DNA from: Streptomyces abyssomicinicus
GTDB lineage: Bacteria; Actinomycetota; Actinomycetes; Streptomycetales; Streptomycetaceae
NCBI RefSeq assembly: GCF_008974245.1
Contig: NZ_BBZI01000014.1
Location: 1 to 64,000, forward strand
Direction of reading: 5' to 3'
Length of the DNA: 64,000 nt
The notes under the pieces are model-generated. The model was not told where the DNA came from. It saw nothing but the letters and a program-made list of their open reading frames with translations, and made no database searches. Shown here in pieces: positions 45,185-54,249 of this stretch. Made by a program: the position numbers and the translations under genes. The first letter of the stretch is position 1; the number at the start of each line of letters is the position of its first letter.

Positions 45185-45418
45185 GGTCCGCCTTCCGTGC
45201 TCTCGGTACACACCTGTCCGTTTCACACCGTACGTATGCGGGCCGGAACCGGCCGGATGCGCGCGTCCGACCGAGGCACCCGGTGGAAGTACCCCCGGAG
45301 GCATCCCCGAGGCGTCCTCCGAGGGGCCCCGGGGCGCCCGGCCGACGTATTCGGCAGGGCGCCCGGGCCGGGCCCCACCCCGGTCCGGACCACTCGCGGG
45401 ATTTGGGAGACTGGGGCC

Positions 45419-46357
45419 GTGAGCAGTACTCGTCCCACCCCGCGCGTCATCGCCGTCGTCGGCCCCACCGCCGCCGGCAAGTCCGACCTCGGCGTCTTCC
45501 TCGCCCAGCGGCTCGGCGGCGAGGTGATCAACGCCGACTCCATGCAGCTCTACCGGGGCATGGACATCGGCACCGCCAAGCTGACCCCCGAGGAGCGCGG
45601 CGGCGTCCCGCACCACCTGCTCGACATCTGGGCCGTCACCGTCGCAGCCAGCGTCGCCGAGTACCAGAGGCTGGCCCGCGCCCGGATCGAGGCGCTGCTC
45701 GCCGAGGGCCGGTGGCCGGTCCTGGTCGGCGGCTCGGGCCTCTATGTGCGGGGCGCGGTCGACCGCATGGAGTTCCCCGGCACCGACCCCAAGGTCAGGG
45801 CCCGGCTGGAGGAGGAACTGGAGCAGCGCGGCCCCGGCGTCCTGCACGCCCGGCTGGCGGAGGCCGATCCCGGGGCGGCGGCCGTGATCCTGCCGTCGAA
45901 CGGCCGCCGGATCGTCCGGGCGCTGGAGGTCGTCGAGATCACCGGCAAGCCCTTCACCGCCAATCTCCCCGGCCACGAGTCGGTGTACGACACCGTGCAG
46001 ATCGGCGTCGACGTGTCCCGGCCGGAGCTGGACGAGCGGATCGCCCGCCGGGTCGACCGGATGTGGGAGGCCGGGCTGGTCGACGAGGTGAAGGCACTGG
46101 AGGCACAGGGGTTGCGCGAGGGGCGCACGGCCTCCCGTGCGCTGGGCTACCAGCAGCTTCTGGCGGCGCTGGCGGGGGAGTGCACCGAGGACGAGGCGCG
46201 CGCCGAGACGGTCCGCGCGACCAAACGCTTCGCGCGCCGCCAGGATTCCTGGTTCAGGCGGGACCCGCGGGTGCATTGGCTCAGTGGGGCCGCGGACGAC
46301 GCCACCGAGCTGCCCGAGCGTGCGCTCGCACTGCTCGAACGGCCGGTTACAGCCTGA
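45419..46357 (+). CDS. miaA: MiaA: tRNA dimethylallyltransferase
   Basis: Transfers dimethylallyl to A37 of UNN-decoding tRNAs, the step before MiaB. 312 residues. The P-loop is GPTAAGKSDL; further motifs are NADSMQLYRGMDIGTAK, VGGSGLYVRG and the C-terminal ASRALGYQQLL and TKRFARRQDSWFRRD. GTG start without a strong ribosome site. It is divergent from the MT0933-type gene with a 234-base gap. Confidence 0.95.
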   Translation: MSSTRPTPRVIAVVGPTAAGKSDLGVFLAQRLGGEVINADSMQLYRGMDIGTAKLTPEERGGVPHHLLDIWAVTVAASVAEYQRLARARIEALLAEGRWPVLVGGSGLYVRGAVDRMEFPGTDPKVRARLEEELEQRGPGVLHARLAEADPGAAAVILPSNGRRIVRALEVVEITGKPFTANLPGHESVYDTVQIGVDVSRPELDERIARRVDRMWEAGLVDEVKALEAQGLREGRTASRALGYQQLLAALAGECTEDEARAETVRATKRFARRQDSWFRRDPRVHWLSGAADDATELPERALALLERPVTA

Positions 46358-46464
46358 TCACGTCATGGCATCGGGTCGCTCCGGTCGTCATTCGGGCCCC
46401 GGGCGCCGTGCCATCATCGTGATCCGATCGACCAGTGGAGTCCCAGTCAGGAGGGCGCGTGGCG

Positions 46465-47109
46465 ATGGAGGCCGGCCCTCGCGACACCGCACACGGGAGG
46501 CATGTCGCCGAGGGCGACAGGGAGCGCGGCGACGACGCCCCGGCGCCCGGCGCCGACCTGCCCCGTGTGCCCACGGCGCGCACCGCTGACGAAGCTCTCG
46601 CCGCCCCCGGGGCCGAGCCGGAGGCCGACGGCCTGGAGGCCGACGTAGCGGCCGACGACGAGGTCGGCGTCGACGTGGGCGTCGACGGAGACGACGAGGT
46701 CGACGAGGACGGTGTGGGCGACGGCGGTGTGAGCGACGACGGTCCGCCGCCCGACGAGATGTTCCCCGGTCCAGAGGTCGAGGTCGAGATCCGCCCCCGG
46801 CGGAGGCTGAGCGCCTGGCACCTCGCGCCCGTGGTGGGGCTCGCCGCCGCCGGCTCGCTGATGTTCGCCTTCCCGCTCGCCTTCGACTTCGGTGACAGCG
46901 GCGCCGTGATCGCCATGCTGGGCGTGCTGATCTGCTCCTGCGCCGCGGGCTGGGCCCTGGTGGCCGCCCGCAAGGTCGGTCAGCACTGGCCCGGCCTGCC
47001 CCCGCGGGGCTCCGGACGGCCCACCGACTGGCGGATCGCGCTGGCCTACGCGGTGGCGGTGATCGCCGTCGTCGCGCTCGCGGTCTGGCGCGTCGCCCGG
47101 CTCCGGTGA
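46465..47109 (+). CDS. conserved membrane protein with acidic N-terminal half
   Basis: A 214-residue protein. The first 110 residues are strongly acidic and repetitive (runs of Asp/Val/Gly such as DEVGVDVGVDGDDEVDEDG), and about three membrane helices follow (about 123-145, 150-170 and 190-210). ATG at 46465 with GGAGGG nine bases upstream is preferred over a GTG only three bases from that site. Function unknown; its place between miaA and dapF suggests it belongs to the conserved core. Confidence 0.72.
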   Translation: MEAGPRDTAHGRHVAEGDRERGDDAPAPGADLPRVPTARTADEALAAPGAEPEADGLEADVAADDEVGVDVGVDGDDEVDEDGVGDGGVSDDGPPPDEMFPGPEVEVEIRPRRRLSAWHLAPVVGLAAAGSLMFAFPLAFDFGDSGAVIAMLGVLICSCAAGWALVAARKVGQHWPGLPPRGSGRPTDWRIALAYAVAVIAVVALAVWRVARLR

Positions 47110-47180
47110 CGATGGACACCGGCCGCCCGACAGCCGCCGCCGGCCCCGGTCCCCGCACGTCGTCGGGTCCGTCCAGGCCG

Positions 47181-47186
47181 TACGAT
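47181..47186 (+). promoter_or_regulatory. -10 element for a predicted leaderless dapF mRNA
   Basis: TACGAT ends 6 bases before the dapF ATG, placing the expected transcription start on the start codon. The -35 region is poor. Confidence 0.45.
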
Positions 47187-47192
47187 CGAAGG

Positions 47193-48089
47193 ATGAGCAC
47201 GCGGATCGCCTTCCTCAAGGGCCACGGCACCGAGAACGACTTCGTGATCGTGCCCGACCCCGAGAACGCCGTGGACCTGCCCCCCGCCGCCGTCGCCGCG
47301 CTGTGCGACCGCCGGGCGGGGATCGGCGGCGACGGGCTGCTGCACGTGGTGCGGTCGGCCGCACACCCGGAGGCCCGGGAGATGTCCGGCGAGGCCGAAT
47401 GGTTCATGGACTACCGCAACGGCGACGGCTCGGTCGCGGAGATGTGCGGCAACGGCGTCCGCGTCTTCGCCCGGTACCTCCAGCACGCGGGCCTCGTCGC
47501 GGCCGGTGAGGTGGCCGTGGCCACCCGGGGCGGCGTCAAGACCGTCCACCTGGCCAAGGACGGCGACGTCACCGTCCGCATGGGCCGCGCGGTGCTGCCC
47601 GAGGACGCGGTGACGGTCTCCGTCGACGGCCGCAGCTGGCCCGCGCGCAACGTCAACATGGGCAACCCGCACGCCGTCGCCTTCGTGGAGGACCTGGCGC
47701 ACGCCGGGGCGCTCCACACCCCGCCGCCGTTCACGCCGGCCTCGGTCTACCCGGACGGGGTCAACGTCGAGTTCGTGGTCGACCGCGGCCCGCGTCACGT
47801 CGCCATGCGGGTGCACGAGCGCGGCTCCGGCGAGACCCGTTCCTGCGGCACCGGCGCCTGCGCCGTGGCCGTCGCCACGGCCCGCCGGGACGGCGCCGAC
47901 CCGGCCGTCGTCGGAACCCCGGTGACGTACACCGTGGACCTGCCCGGCGGCCGGCTGGTGATCACCGAGCATCCGGACGGCGAGGTCGAGATGACCGGCC
48001 CGGCGGAGATCGTCGCCGAGGGCGCCGTCGACGCCGACTGGCTGGAGCGCGCCGTCGCCGCGAAGACCCCGGTGGTGCGGAACGTATGA
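47193..48089 (+). CDS. dapF: DapF: diaminopimelate epimerase
   Basis: Interconverts LL- and meso-diaminopimelate for lysine and, in Streptomyces, LL-DAP for the wall. 298 residues. Motifs are KGHGTENDFV, MCGNGVRVFARYL with the first catalytic Cys, NMGNPHAV, and SCGTGACAVAVA with the second catalytic Cys. Probably leaderless, with TACGAT just upstream. rshA follows after 249 bases. Confidence 0.96.
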   Translation: MSTRIAFLKGHGTENDFVIVPDPENAVDLPPAAVAALCDRRAGIGGDGLLHVVRSAAHPEAREMSGEAEWFMDYRNGDGSVAEMCGNGVRVFARYLQHAGLVAAGEVAVATRGGVKTVHLAKDGDVTVRMGRAVLPEDAVTVSVDGRSWPARNVNMGNPHAVAFVEDLAHAGALHTPPPFTPASVYPDGVNVEFVVDRGPRHVAMRVHERGSGETRSCGTGACAVAVATARRDGADPAVVGTPVTYTVDLPGGRLVITEHPDGEVEMTGPAEIVAEGAVDADWLERAVAAKTPVVRNV

Positions 48090-48179
48090 AACCGGGCGGA
48101 AGGGAGCGGGTCGGGGTCGTGGGACCCTCCGCCGCGCGCGCGGTGGAACGCCACGCCGCGACGCCCGCCCCCTTCGCTC

Positions 48180-48222
48180 GAACGGGTGATCCCGTTCACG
48201 CTCGGCGAGAGGCGGTGAACGG
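48180..48222. promoter_or_regulatory. paired inverted repeats upstream of rshA
   Basis: GAACGGG-TGAT-CCCGTTC is a perfect 7-bp palindrome (48180-48197). Its right part, CCGTTCAC (48192-48199), is also inverted as GTGAACGG at 48215-48222. Three half-sites of the CGTTC type within 43 bases, about 120-160 bases before the rshA ATG, suggest an operator. A TAGCAT hexamer at 48239-48244 could be the -10. Confidence 0.45.
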
Positions 48223-48338
48223 CACGTGATGGGCTCGATAGCATCAAGCACCGGTCCGGACGGGGGACCGACACCGCACCCCTGGCCGTGTCGCCTCTCG
48301 GGGTCCCCGTCCGCCGGTCGACGCAGCCGGAGGTGCCG

Positions 48339-50519
48339 ATGAGCGCGGAGGCCACGAACGCCGCGACCCCAGGGGCCGTGACGCCCGTTCCCCAGAGCCC
48401 GCCGGCTCCCCGCCGGCGGTCCCGGTCCAGACTGGACCTGAGACGGCTCGGCCGGGCGGCCCTGCTCGGCCCGACGGGCCGCGACCGGTTGCCCGACGCC
48501 ATCAGCCATGTCGCCGAGGCCCATCGGGCGCACTTCCCGGACGCTGACCTCGAACCGCTGCGCCGCGCCTACGTGCTGGCCGAGTCCTCGCACCGCGGAC
48601 AGATGCGCAAGAGCGGCGAGCCCTACATCACGCACCCCCTCGCGGTGACCCTGATCCTCGCCGAACTCGGCGCGGAGACCACCACGTTGACCGCCTCGCT
48701 GCTGCACGACACGGTCGAGGACACCGCCGTCACGCTGGAGCAGGTGCGCAACGGGTTCGGCGAGGAGGTCTCCTACCTGGTCGACGGCGTCACCAAGCTG
48801 GAGAAGGTCGACTACGGCGCGGCCGCCGAGCCGGAGACCTTCCGCAAGATGCTGGTCGCCACCGGCAACGACGTCCGCGTGATGTCGATCAAACTCGCCG
48901 ACCGGCTGCACAACATGCGCACGCTCGGCGTGATGCGGCGCGAGAAGCAGGAACGCATCGCGCGCGTCACCCACGAGGTGCTGATCCCGCTCGCCGAACG
49001 ACTCGGCGTGCAGGTGCTCAAGACCGAGCTGGAGGACCTGGTCTTCGCCGTCCTCCACCCCGAGGAGCACCGGCACACCCAGGAGCTGATCTCCGGCAAC
49101 ACGGCATCCGGTGACGACCCGTTGGCCGAGATGGCCGAGTCGGTGCGCGCGGTGCTGCGCGAGGCCGACATCGCCGCGGAGGTCGTCATCCGGCCCCGGC
49201 ACTCCGTCTCCGTCCACCGTGTCTCGCGCAAACGCGGGCAGTTGCGGGGGACGGACTTCGGACGGCTGCTGGTCCTGGTGAACGAGGACGCCGACTGTTA
49301 CGGCGTGCTCGGTGAACTCCACACCTGTTTCACCCCGGTCGTCTCGGAGTTCAAGGACTTCATCGCCGTCCCGAAGTTCAACCTCTACCAGTCGCTGCAC
49401 ACCGCGGTCGCCCGGGAGGACGGCCAGGTCGCCGAAGTCCTCATCCGCACGCACCGGATGCACAAGGTCGCCGAAGCCGGTGTGATCGCGCTGGGCAACC
49501 CGCACCTGACGCCGCCCGGCGCGGACGAGCAGGGCGAGGGCGCCGAGCGTGAACGGCCCGACGGGGAGCGCGCCGACCCGACCCGGCCCGGCTGGCTCTC
49601 CCGGCTGCTCGCCTGGCAGGCCGCCGCCCCCGACACCGACATCTTCTGGTCCACGCTCCGTCAGGACCTCGCCCAGGACCGCGAGATCACCGTCTTCCGT
49701 GCCGACGGCGGCGCCCTGGGCCTGCCCGAGGGCTCCACATGCGTCGACGCCGCCTACGCCCAGTACGGGGAGGACGCCCACTCCTGTATCGGGGCCCGGG
49801 TCAACGGCCGCCTCGCCGCGCTCGGCACGGTGCTGCGCGACGGTGACCGGGTGCAATTGCTGATGGGCCAGGACCCGGCCTCCGAACCCTCCCGGGAGTG
49901 GCTCGACCACGCCCGCACGCCCACCGCGCGCATCGCCATCCAGCGCCGGCTCGCCGCCCGCGCCGCCGAGGTCCCCGCGGGTGAGGCGCCCACCGAGAAC
50001 CGCCCCGACGACGCGATCCGCGAGGTACCGCCCGCGCCGGAGCCCTCCGTCGAGCCGGACGTGTCGTTCCGCGGCACGGGGGTGATCGCGGAGGAGTCCG
50101 GTGCCCCGGTGCGGCTCGCGGGCTGCTGCACGCCCGTGCCGGGCGACGAGATCGTGGGCTTCGCGGTGCGCGGCGGCGCGATCGCCGCCCACCGGGCGGA
50201 CTGCGCCACCGCCGTGCGGATGCGGGGGGCCGGGCGGGAGCCGGTCGGCGTGCACTGGGGCGAGACGACCGGTTGCCGCGTCACCCTGGTCGCCGAGTCC
50301 TTCGGCCGCCCCCACCTGCTGGCCGACCTCACCGAGGCGATCGCCGCCGAGGGCGTCGACATCGTCTCCGCCACCGTGGAACCGCCGGTCCGCCAGCGTG
50401 TCCGCCACACGTACACGCTCCACCTGCCCGACGCCGCCCACCTCCCCGCGCTGATGCGCGCCATGCGGGACGTGCCCGGCGTCTTCGACGTCGGCCGCGC
50501 CGCCACCGCCGAGCAGTGA
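48339..50519 (+). CDS. rshA: RshA: RelA/SpoT homologue with degenerate synthetase motifs
   Basis: A long RSH protein of 726 residues. ATG has GGAGG six bases upstream; an in-frame GTG 51 bases earlier lacks one. The HD hydrolase domain (about 55-235) keeps ITHP (H99), H123-D124, E127-D128 and KLADRLHNMRT. The synthetase region (about 270-400) is altered: the usual RPKHxYS reads RPRHSVS, and the DxxGVRxL strand reads TDFGRLLVLV, losing its Arg, although NLYQSLHT and EVLIRT remain. TGS (about 450-520) and C-terminal ACT domains follow. In S. coelicolor two RSH genes exist, relA and rshA; this matches rshA. Hydrolase-dominant activity is my inference. Confidence 0.87.
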   Translation: MSAEATNAATPGAVTPVPQSPPAPRRRSRSRLDLRRLGRAALLGPTGRDRLPDAISHVAEAHRAHFPDADLEPLRRAYVLAESSHRGQMRKSGEPYITHPLAVTLILAELGAETTTLTASLLHDTVEDTAVTLEQVRNGFGEEVSYLVDGVTKLEKVDYGAAAEPETFRKMLVATGNDVRVMSIKLADRLHNMRTLGVMRREKQERIARVTHEVLIPLAERLGVQVLKTELEDLVFAVLHPEEHRHTQELISGNTASGDDPLAEMAESVRAVLREADIAAEVVIRPRHSVSVHRVSRKRGQLRGTDFGRLLVLVNEDADCYGVLGELHTCFTPVVSEFKDFIAVPKFNLYQSLHTAVAREDGQVAEVLIRTHRMHKVAEAGVIALGNPHLTPPGADEQGEGAERERPDGERADPTRPGWLSRLLAWQAAAPDTDIFWSTLRQDLAQDREITVFRADGGALGLPEGSTCVDAAYAQYGEDAHSCIGARVNGRLAALGTVLRDGDRVQLLMGQDPASEPSREWLDHARTPTARIAIQRRLAARAAEVPAGEAPTENRPDDAIREVPPAPEPSVEPDVSFRGTGVIAEESGAPVRLAGCCTPVPGDEIVGFAVRGGAIAAHRADCATAVRMRGAGREPVGVHWGETTGCRVTLVAESFGRPHLLADLTEAIAAEGVDIVSATVEPPVRQRVRHTYTLHLPDAAHLPALMRAMRDVPGVFDVGRAATAEQ

Positions 50520-50640
50520 GGCAGCCGGGCCCGGGCGAGCGGAGAGTCCGCCGAGCCGGGGCGTGCGGTGAGGCCGCCAGCTCTGGGCGTGCGGTGAGGC
50601 AGCCGGGCCTGGGCGTGCAGTGAAGCCGCCCGCCGGGTCC
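50509..50640. repeat. 26-bp tandem array overlapping the rshA stop
   Basis: About four units of 26-27 bases; the clearest begin at 50561, 50587 and 50613 with GCGTGCGGTGAGGC, followed by AGCCGGGCCTGG-like sequence. The first, more divergent unit contains the rshA stop codon. The gap to the peptidase gene holds nothing else recognisable. Confidence 0.75.
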
Positions 50641-50727
50641 GGGTGTCGAGGGCCGGCGGCAACCCGTTCGGGTGGGAAGGGTGCGAGTCGCCCCCGGGGC
50701 GGTGCCCCGTCCTGGTAGCCGTGGGGG

Positions 50728-52374
50728 ATGCTCTCGCACCGCCCTCGCCGCCGCGCCGTCCGCGGCGCCCTGCTGGCCTCCGCCGTCTCCGTCAGCCTGG
50801 TCGCGGCCGCCGCCCCGGACCCCACGCCCGCCGCGCCGCTCGGCGTCGGCGACCGCCTCTTCCCCGAGCTGGGCAACCCCGGGTACGACGTCCGCTCGTA
50901 CGACCTCCACTTCGCCTACCCGGGCTCCAACACCCGCCCCATGCAGGCGGTCACCACCATCGAGGCCCGGGCCACCCGCCGCCTGGACCGGCTCAACCTC
51001 GACTTCGCGCACGGCAAGGTCTCCTCGGTCACGGTGGACGGCGCGAAGGCCGCGTTCACCTCCGCCGGGGAGGACCTGGTGATCACGCCGCGCACCGCGC
51101 CGGAGGCGGGCGACACCACCCGCGTCGTCGTCCGGCACACCAGCGACCCGCGCCCGCCGAAGGGACAGGGGCACGGCTGGGTGGTGACCAAGGACGGGCT
51201 CGCCATGGCCAACCAGGCCGACGCCGCCCACCTGGTCTTCCCCTGCAACGACCACCCGTCCGACAAGGCGCTCTACACCATTCGCGTCACCGCCCCCACC
51301 GCGCTGACGGCCGTGGCCAACGGCCTGCCCGAGAAGGACGGGAAGAGCGCCGGGACCGGGCGCGCCGCGCAGACCCGCACCTGGACGTACCGCAGCAAGC
51401 ACCCGATGGCCACCGAACTGGTCCAGGTCTCGGTGGGCCGCTCCGCCGTCGTCCGGCGCGAGGGCCCGCACGGCCTTCCGCTGCGCGACGTCGTCCCGGC
51501 CGCCGACCGGGAGAAGCTGGAACCGTGGCTGGCGAAGACCCCGGACCAGATCGACTGGATGGAGGGCAAGGTCGGCCCCTACCCGTTCGAGACCTACGGG
51601 ATCCTCATCGCCGACGCCGCCACCGGGTTCGAGCTGGAGACCCAGACGCTCTCCCTCTTCGAGCGCTTCCTGTTCACCGAGCCCGCCATCCCCGCCTGGC
51701 TGGTCGAATCGGTCATGGTGCACGAGCTGGCCCACCAGTGGTTCGGCGACAGCGTCACCCCGGCCACCTGGTCGGACGTCTGGCTCAACGAGGGCCACGC
51801 CACCTGGTACGAGGCGCTCTACGGGGAGGAGACCGGGCACCGCACGCTGGAGGCGCGGATGAAGGCCGCGTACACCTCCTCCGACACGTGGCGCGCCGCG
51901 GGCGGACCGCCCGCGGCGCCCAAGGTCCCCGCGGAGGGGCAGAAGATCGGCATCTTCCGTCCGGTGATCTACGACGGATCGGCACTGGTGCTGTACGCGC
52001 TGCGCCAGGAGATCGGACGGCACGCCTTCGAGCAGGTGCAGCGCGCCTGGGTGCACCGGCACCGGGACGGGACCGCCACCACCGCCGACTTCGTCCGGCT
52101 CTCCTCCGAGATCGCCGGACGCGACCTGGACGGCTTCTTCCGGGCGTGGCTCCACGACACCCGGACGCCGCCGATGCCGGGACACCCGGACTGGACGTCG
52201 GACGCCCCCAAGGCCGAGGGGAAGCCCGCCGCCGGACGCGCGGTCGTGCCCGCGCCGGGACTCGGCCGGCACGGGCACGGGCACGGTGACGCGCACGGGC
52301 ACGGGCACGGTCACGCGCACCTGGGGCATGCGCACATGGGTCACGACCACGTGGGCCACGGCAACGTGGGGTGA
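50728..52374 (+). CDS. secreted M1-family zinc metallopeptidase with His-rich tail
   Basis: A 548-residue gluzincin aminopeptidase-type protein. The signal peptide has an RRR head and ends near AAAAPD. The zinc site is H332-E-L-A-H336 with E355 eighteen residues later (WLNEGHATWYE). The exopeptidase loop reads GFELETQ, a variant of GAMEN usual for this bacterial branch. The last 35 residues are a striking Gly-His repeat (about 13 His) likely to bind Zn, Ni or Cu. The protein is shorter than full M1 enzymes (no domain IV). ATG follows GTGGGGG. It is alone between rshA and hflX. Confidence 0.88.
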   Translation: MLSHRPRRRAVRGALLASAVSVSLVAAAAPDPTPAAPLGVGDRLFPELGNPGYDVRSYDLHFAYPGSNTRPMQAVTTIEARATRRLDRLNLDFAHGKVSSVTVDGAKAAFTSAGEDLVITPRTAPEAGDTTRVVVRHTSDPRPPKGQGHGWVVTKDGLAMANQADAAHLVFPCNDHPSDKALYTIRVTAPTALTAVANGLPEKDGKSAGTGRAAQTRTWTYRSKHPMATELVQVSVGRSAVVRREGPHGLPLRDVVPAADREKLEPWLAKTPDQIDWMEGKVGPYPFETYGILIADAATGFELETQTLSLFERFLFTEPAIPAWLVESVMVHELAHQWFGDSVTPATWSDVWLNEGHATWYEALYGEETGHRTLEARMKAAYTSSDTWRAAGGPPAAPKVPAEGQKIGIFRPVIYDGSALVLYALRQEIGRHAFEQVQRAWVHRHRDGTATTADFVRLSSEIAGRDLDGFFRAWLHDTRTPPMPGHPDWTSDAPKAEGKPAAGRAVVPAPGLGRHGHGHGDAHGHGHGHAHLGHAHMGHDHVGHGNVG

Positions 52375-52617
52375 GGGCACGTGGGTCACGGCCACATGGG
52401 GTGGCCACATGGGGTGAGGGCACGCAGATTGAAAGCGCATGCCGCCGCGCGGGTGCACCGCCGCCCGCCGCGGCGCATAACCCGGTGACGGGGCGGCGGC
52501 GCCGTGGGACCATCGTGGGGTGCGGGCGGGTTGCCCGGGAATCTCCCGGGGCACCCGGACGTTGTGACCAGTGACGGACCGCACGGCCGTCACTCCACCC
52601 TTCGACGTAAGGACCCA

Positions 52618-54096
52618 ATGACCTCCTCTTCATCCACTTCCCAGGACTCCCAGCGTTTCGCGCACGCCCTTCGGGCCGATGCCCTGATGGAAGAGGACGT
52701 CGCCTGGAGCCACGAGATCGACGGCGATCGGGACGGTGAGCAGTTCGACCGCTCCGAGCGTGCGGCCCTGCGACGCGTCGCGGGTCTGTCCACCGAGCTC
52801 GAGGACGTCACCGAGGTCGAGTACCGGCAGCTCCGCCTGGAGCGGGTCGTACTCGTCGGAGTGTGGACCTCGGGCACGGCGCGGGACGCCGACAATTCGC
52901 TGGCCGAGCTGGCCGCCCTCGCCGAGACGGCGGGCGCGCTGGTGCTGGACGGCGTGATCCAGCGGCGCGACAAGCCCGACGCCGCGACCTACATCGGTTC
53001 CGGCAAGGCCAACGAGCTGCGGGACATCGTCATCGAGTCGGGCGCGGACACCGTGATCTGCGACGGTGAGCTCAGCCCCGGACAGCTGATCCACCTCGAG
53101 GACGTCGTCAAGGTCAAGGTCATCGACCGGACCGCGCTGATCCTCGACATCTTCGCCCAGCACGCCAAGTCCCGCGAGGGCAAGGCGCAGGTCGCGCTGG
53201 CACAGATGCAGTACATGCTGCCGCGCCTGCGTGGCTGGGGTCAGTCGCTGTCCCGTCAGATGGGCGGCGGCAAGGGCGGTGGTCTCGCCACCCGTGGTCC
53301 CGGTGAGACCAAGATCGAGACGGACCGGCGCCGGATCCGCGAGAAGATGGCGAAGATGCGCCGGGAGATCGCGGAGATGAAGACCGGCCGTGACGTGAAG
53401 CGTCAGGAGCGGCGCCGCAACAAGGTGCCCTCGGTCGCCATCGCCGGTTACACCAACGCCGGAAAGTCGTCGCTGCTGAACCGCCTCACCGGCGCCGGCG
53501 TCCTGGTCGAGAACGCGCTGTTCGCGACCCTGGACCCGACCGTGCGCCGGGCCGAGACGCCCAGCGGGCGGGTGTACACGCTGGCCGACACCGTCGGCTT
53601 CGTGCGCCACCTGCCGCACCACCTGGTCGAGGCGTTCCGCTCCACCATGGAGGAGGTCGGTGACTCCGACCTGATCCTGCACGTGGTGGACGGCTCGCAC
53701 CCGAACCCGGAGGAGCAACTGGCCGCGGTGCGCGAGGTGATCCGTGACGTCGGTGCCACCGGTGTGCCGGAGATCGTCGTGATCAACAAGGCGGACGCGG
53801 CCGACCCGCTGGAACTCCAGCGGCTCATGCGGGTCGAGAAGCGCTCCATCGCCGTCTCCGCCCGCACCGGGCAGGGCATGGACGAACTGCTGGCGCTGAT
53901 CGACGCCGAGCTGCCGCGTCCGGCCGTCGAGGTCGAGGCGCTGATCCCGTACACCCACGGCAAGCTGGTGGCGCGGGCGCACACCGAGGGCGAGGTGATC
54001 TCCGAGGAGCACACCGCGGAGGGCACCCTGCTCAAGGTGCGGGTGCACGAGGAGCTGGCCTCGGACCTCGCTCCGTACACGCCGGCCACCGCGTAA
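52618..54096 (+). CDS. hflX: HflX: ribosome-splitting GTPase
   Basis: A 492-residue OBG-HflX GTPase that splits stalled or heat-damaged 70S ribosomes. The N-terminal HflX domain has SGADTVICDGELSPGQ and MQYMLPRLRGWG, with the Gly-rich loop GGGKGGGLATRGPGE. The G domain has G1 GYTNAGKSSL, G3 DTVGF and G4 NKAD. AAGGA precedes ATG by five bases. The first 70 residues are a hydrophilic extension typical of actinobacteria. It ends at a strong terminator facing the protease gene. Confidence 0.95.
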   Translation: MTSSSSTSQDSQRFAHALRADALMEEDVAWSHEIDGDRDGEQFDRSERAALRRVAGLSTELEDVTEVEYRQLRLERVVLVGVWTSGTARDADNSLAELAALAETAGALVLDGVIQRRDKPDAATYIGSGKANELRDIVIESGADTVICDGELSPGQLIHLEDVVKVKVIDRTALILDIFAQHAKSREGKAQVALAQMQYMLPRLRGWGQSLSRQMGGGKGGGLATRGPGETKIETDRRRIREKMAKMRREIAEMKTGRDVKRQERRRNKVPSVAIAGYTNAGKSSLLNRLTGAGVLVENALFATLDPTVRRAETPSGRVYTLADTVGFVRHLPHHLVEAFRSTMEEVGDSDLILHVVDGSHPNPEEQLAAVREVIRDVGATGVPEIVVINKADAADPLELQRLMRVEKRSIAVSARTGQGMDELLALIDAELPRPAVEVEALIPYTHGKLVARAHTEGEVISEEHTAEGTLLKVRVHEELASDLAPYTPATA

Positions 54097-54143
54097 GCCG
54101 TCAGCGGCCCCGGCCCACCCGGCCGGACGCGACGTTTCGGGCA

Positions 54144-54187
54144 ACGACGAGGGCCCGCCCCCCGGCCGGGGGGCGGGCCCTCGTCGT
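54144..54187. terminator. bidirectional terminator between hflX and the serine protease gene
   Basis: A perfect 20-bp stem (54144-54163 with 54168-54187) with the loop GGCC, among the most stable hairpins in the window. It lies 48 bases beyond the hflX stop and 63 bases beyond the convergent protease stop. Confidence 0.88.
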
Positions 54188-54249
54188 GCGCGGGCAGGCG
54201 CCGGCTTCCGCCGACCACCGCCCGCTCACGGACTACCGTGCGCCTTGGA

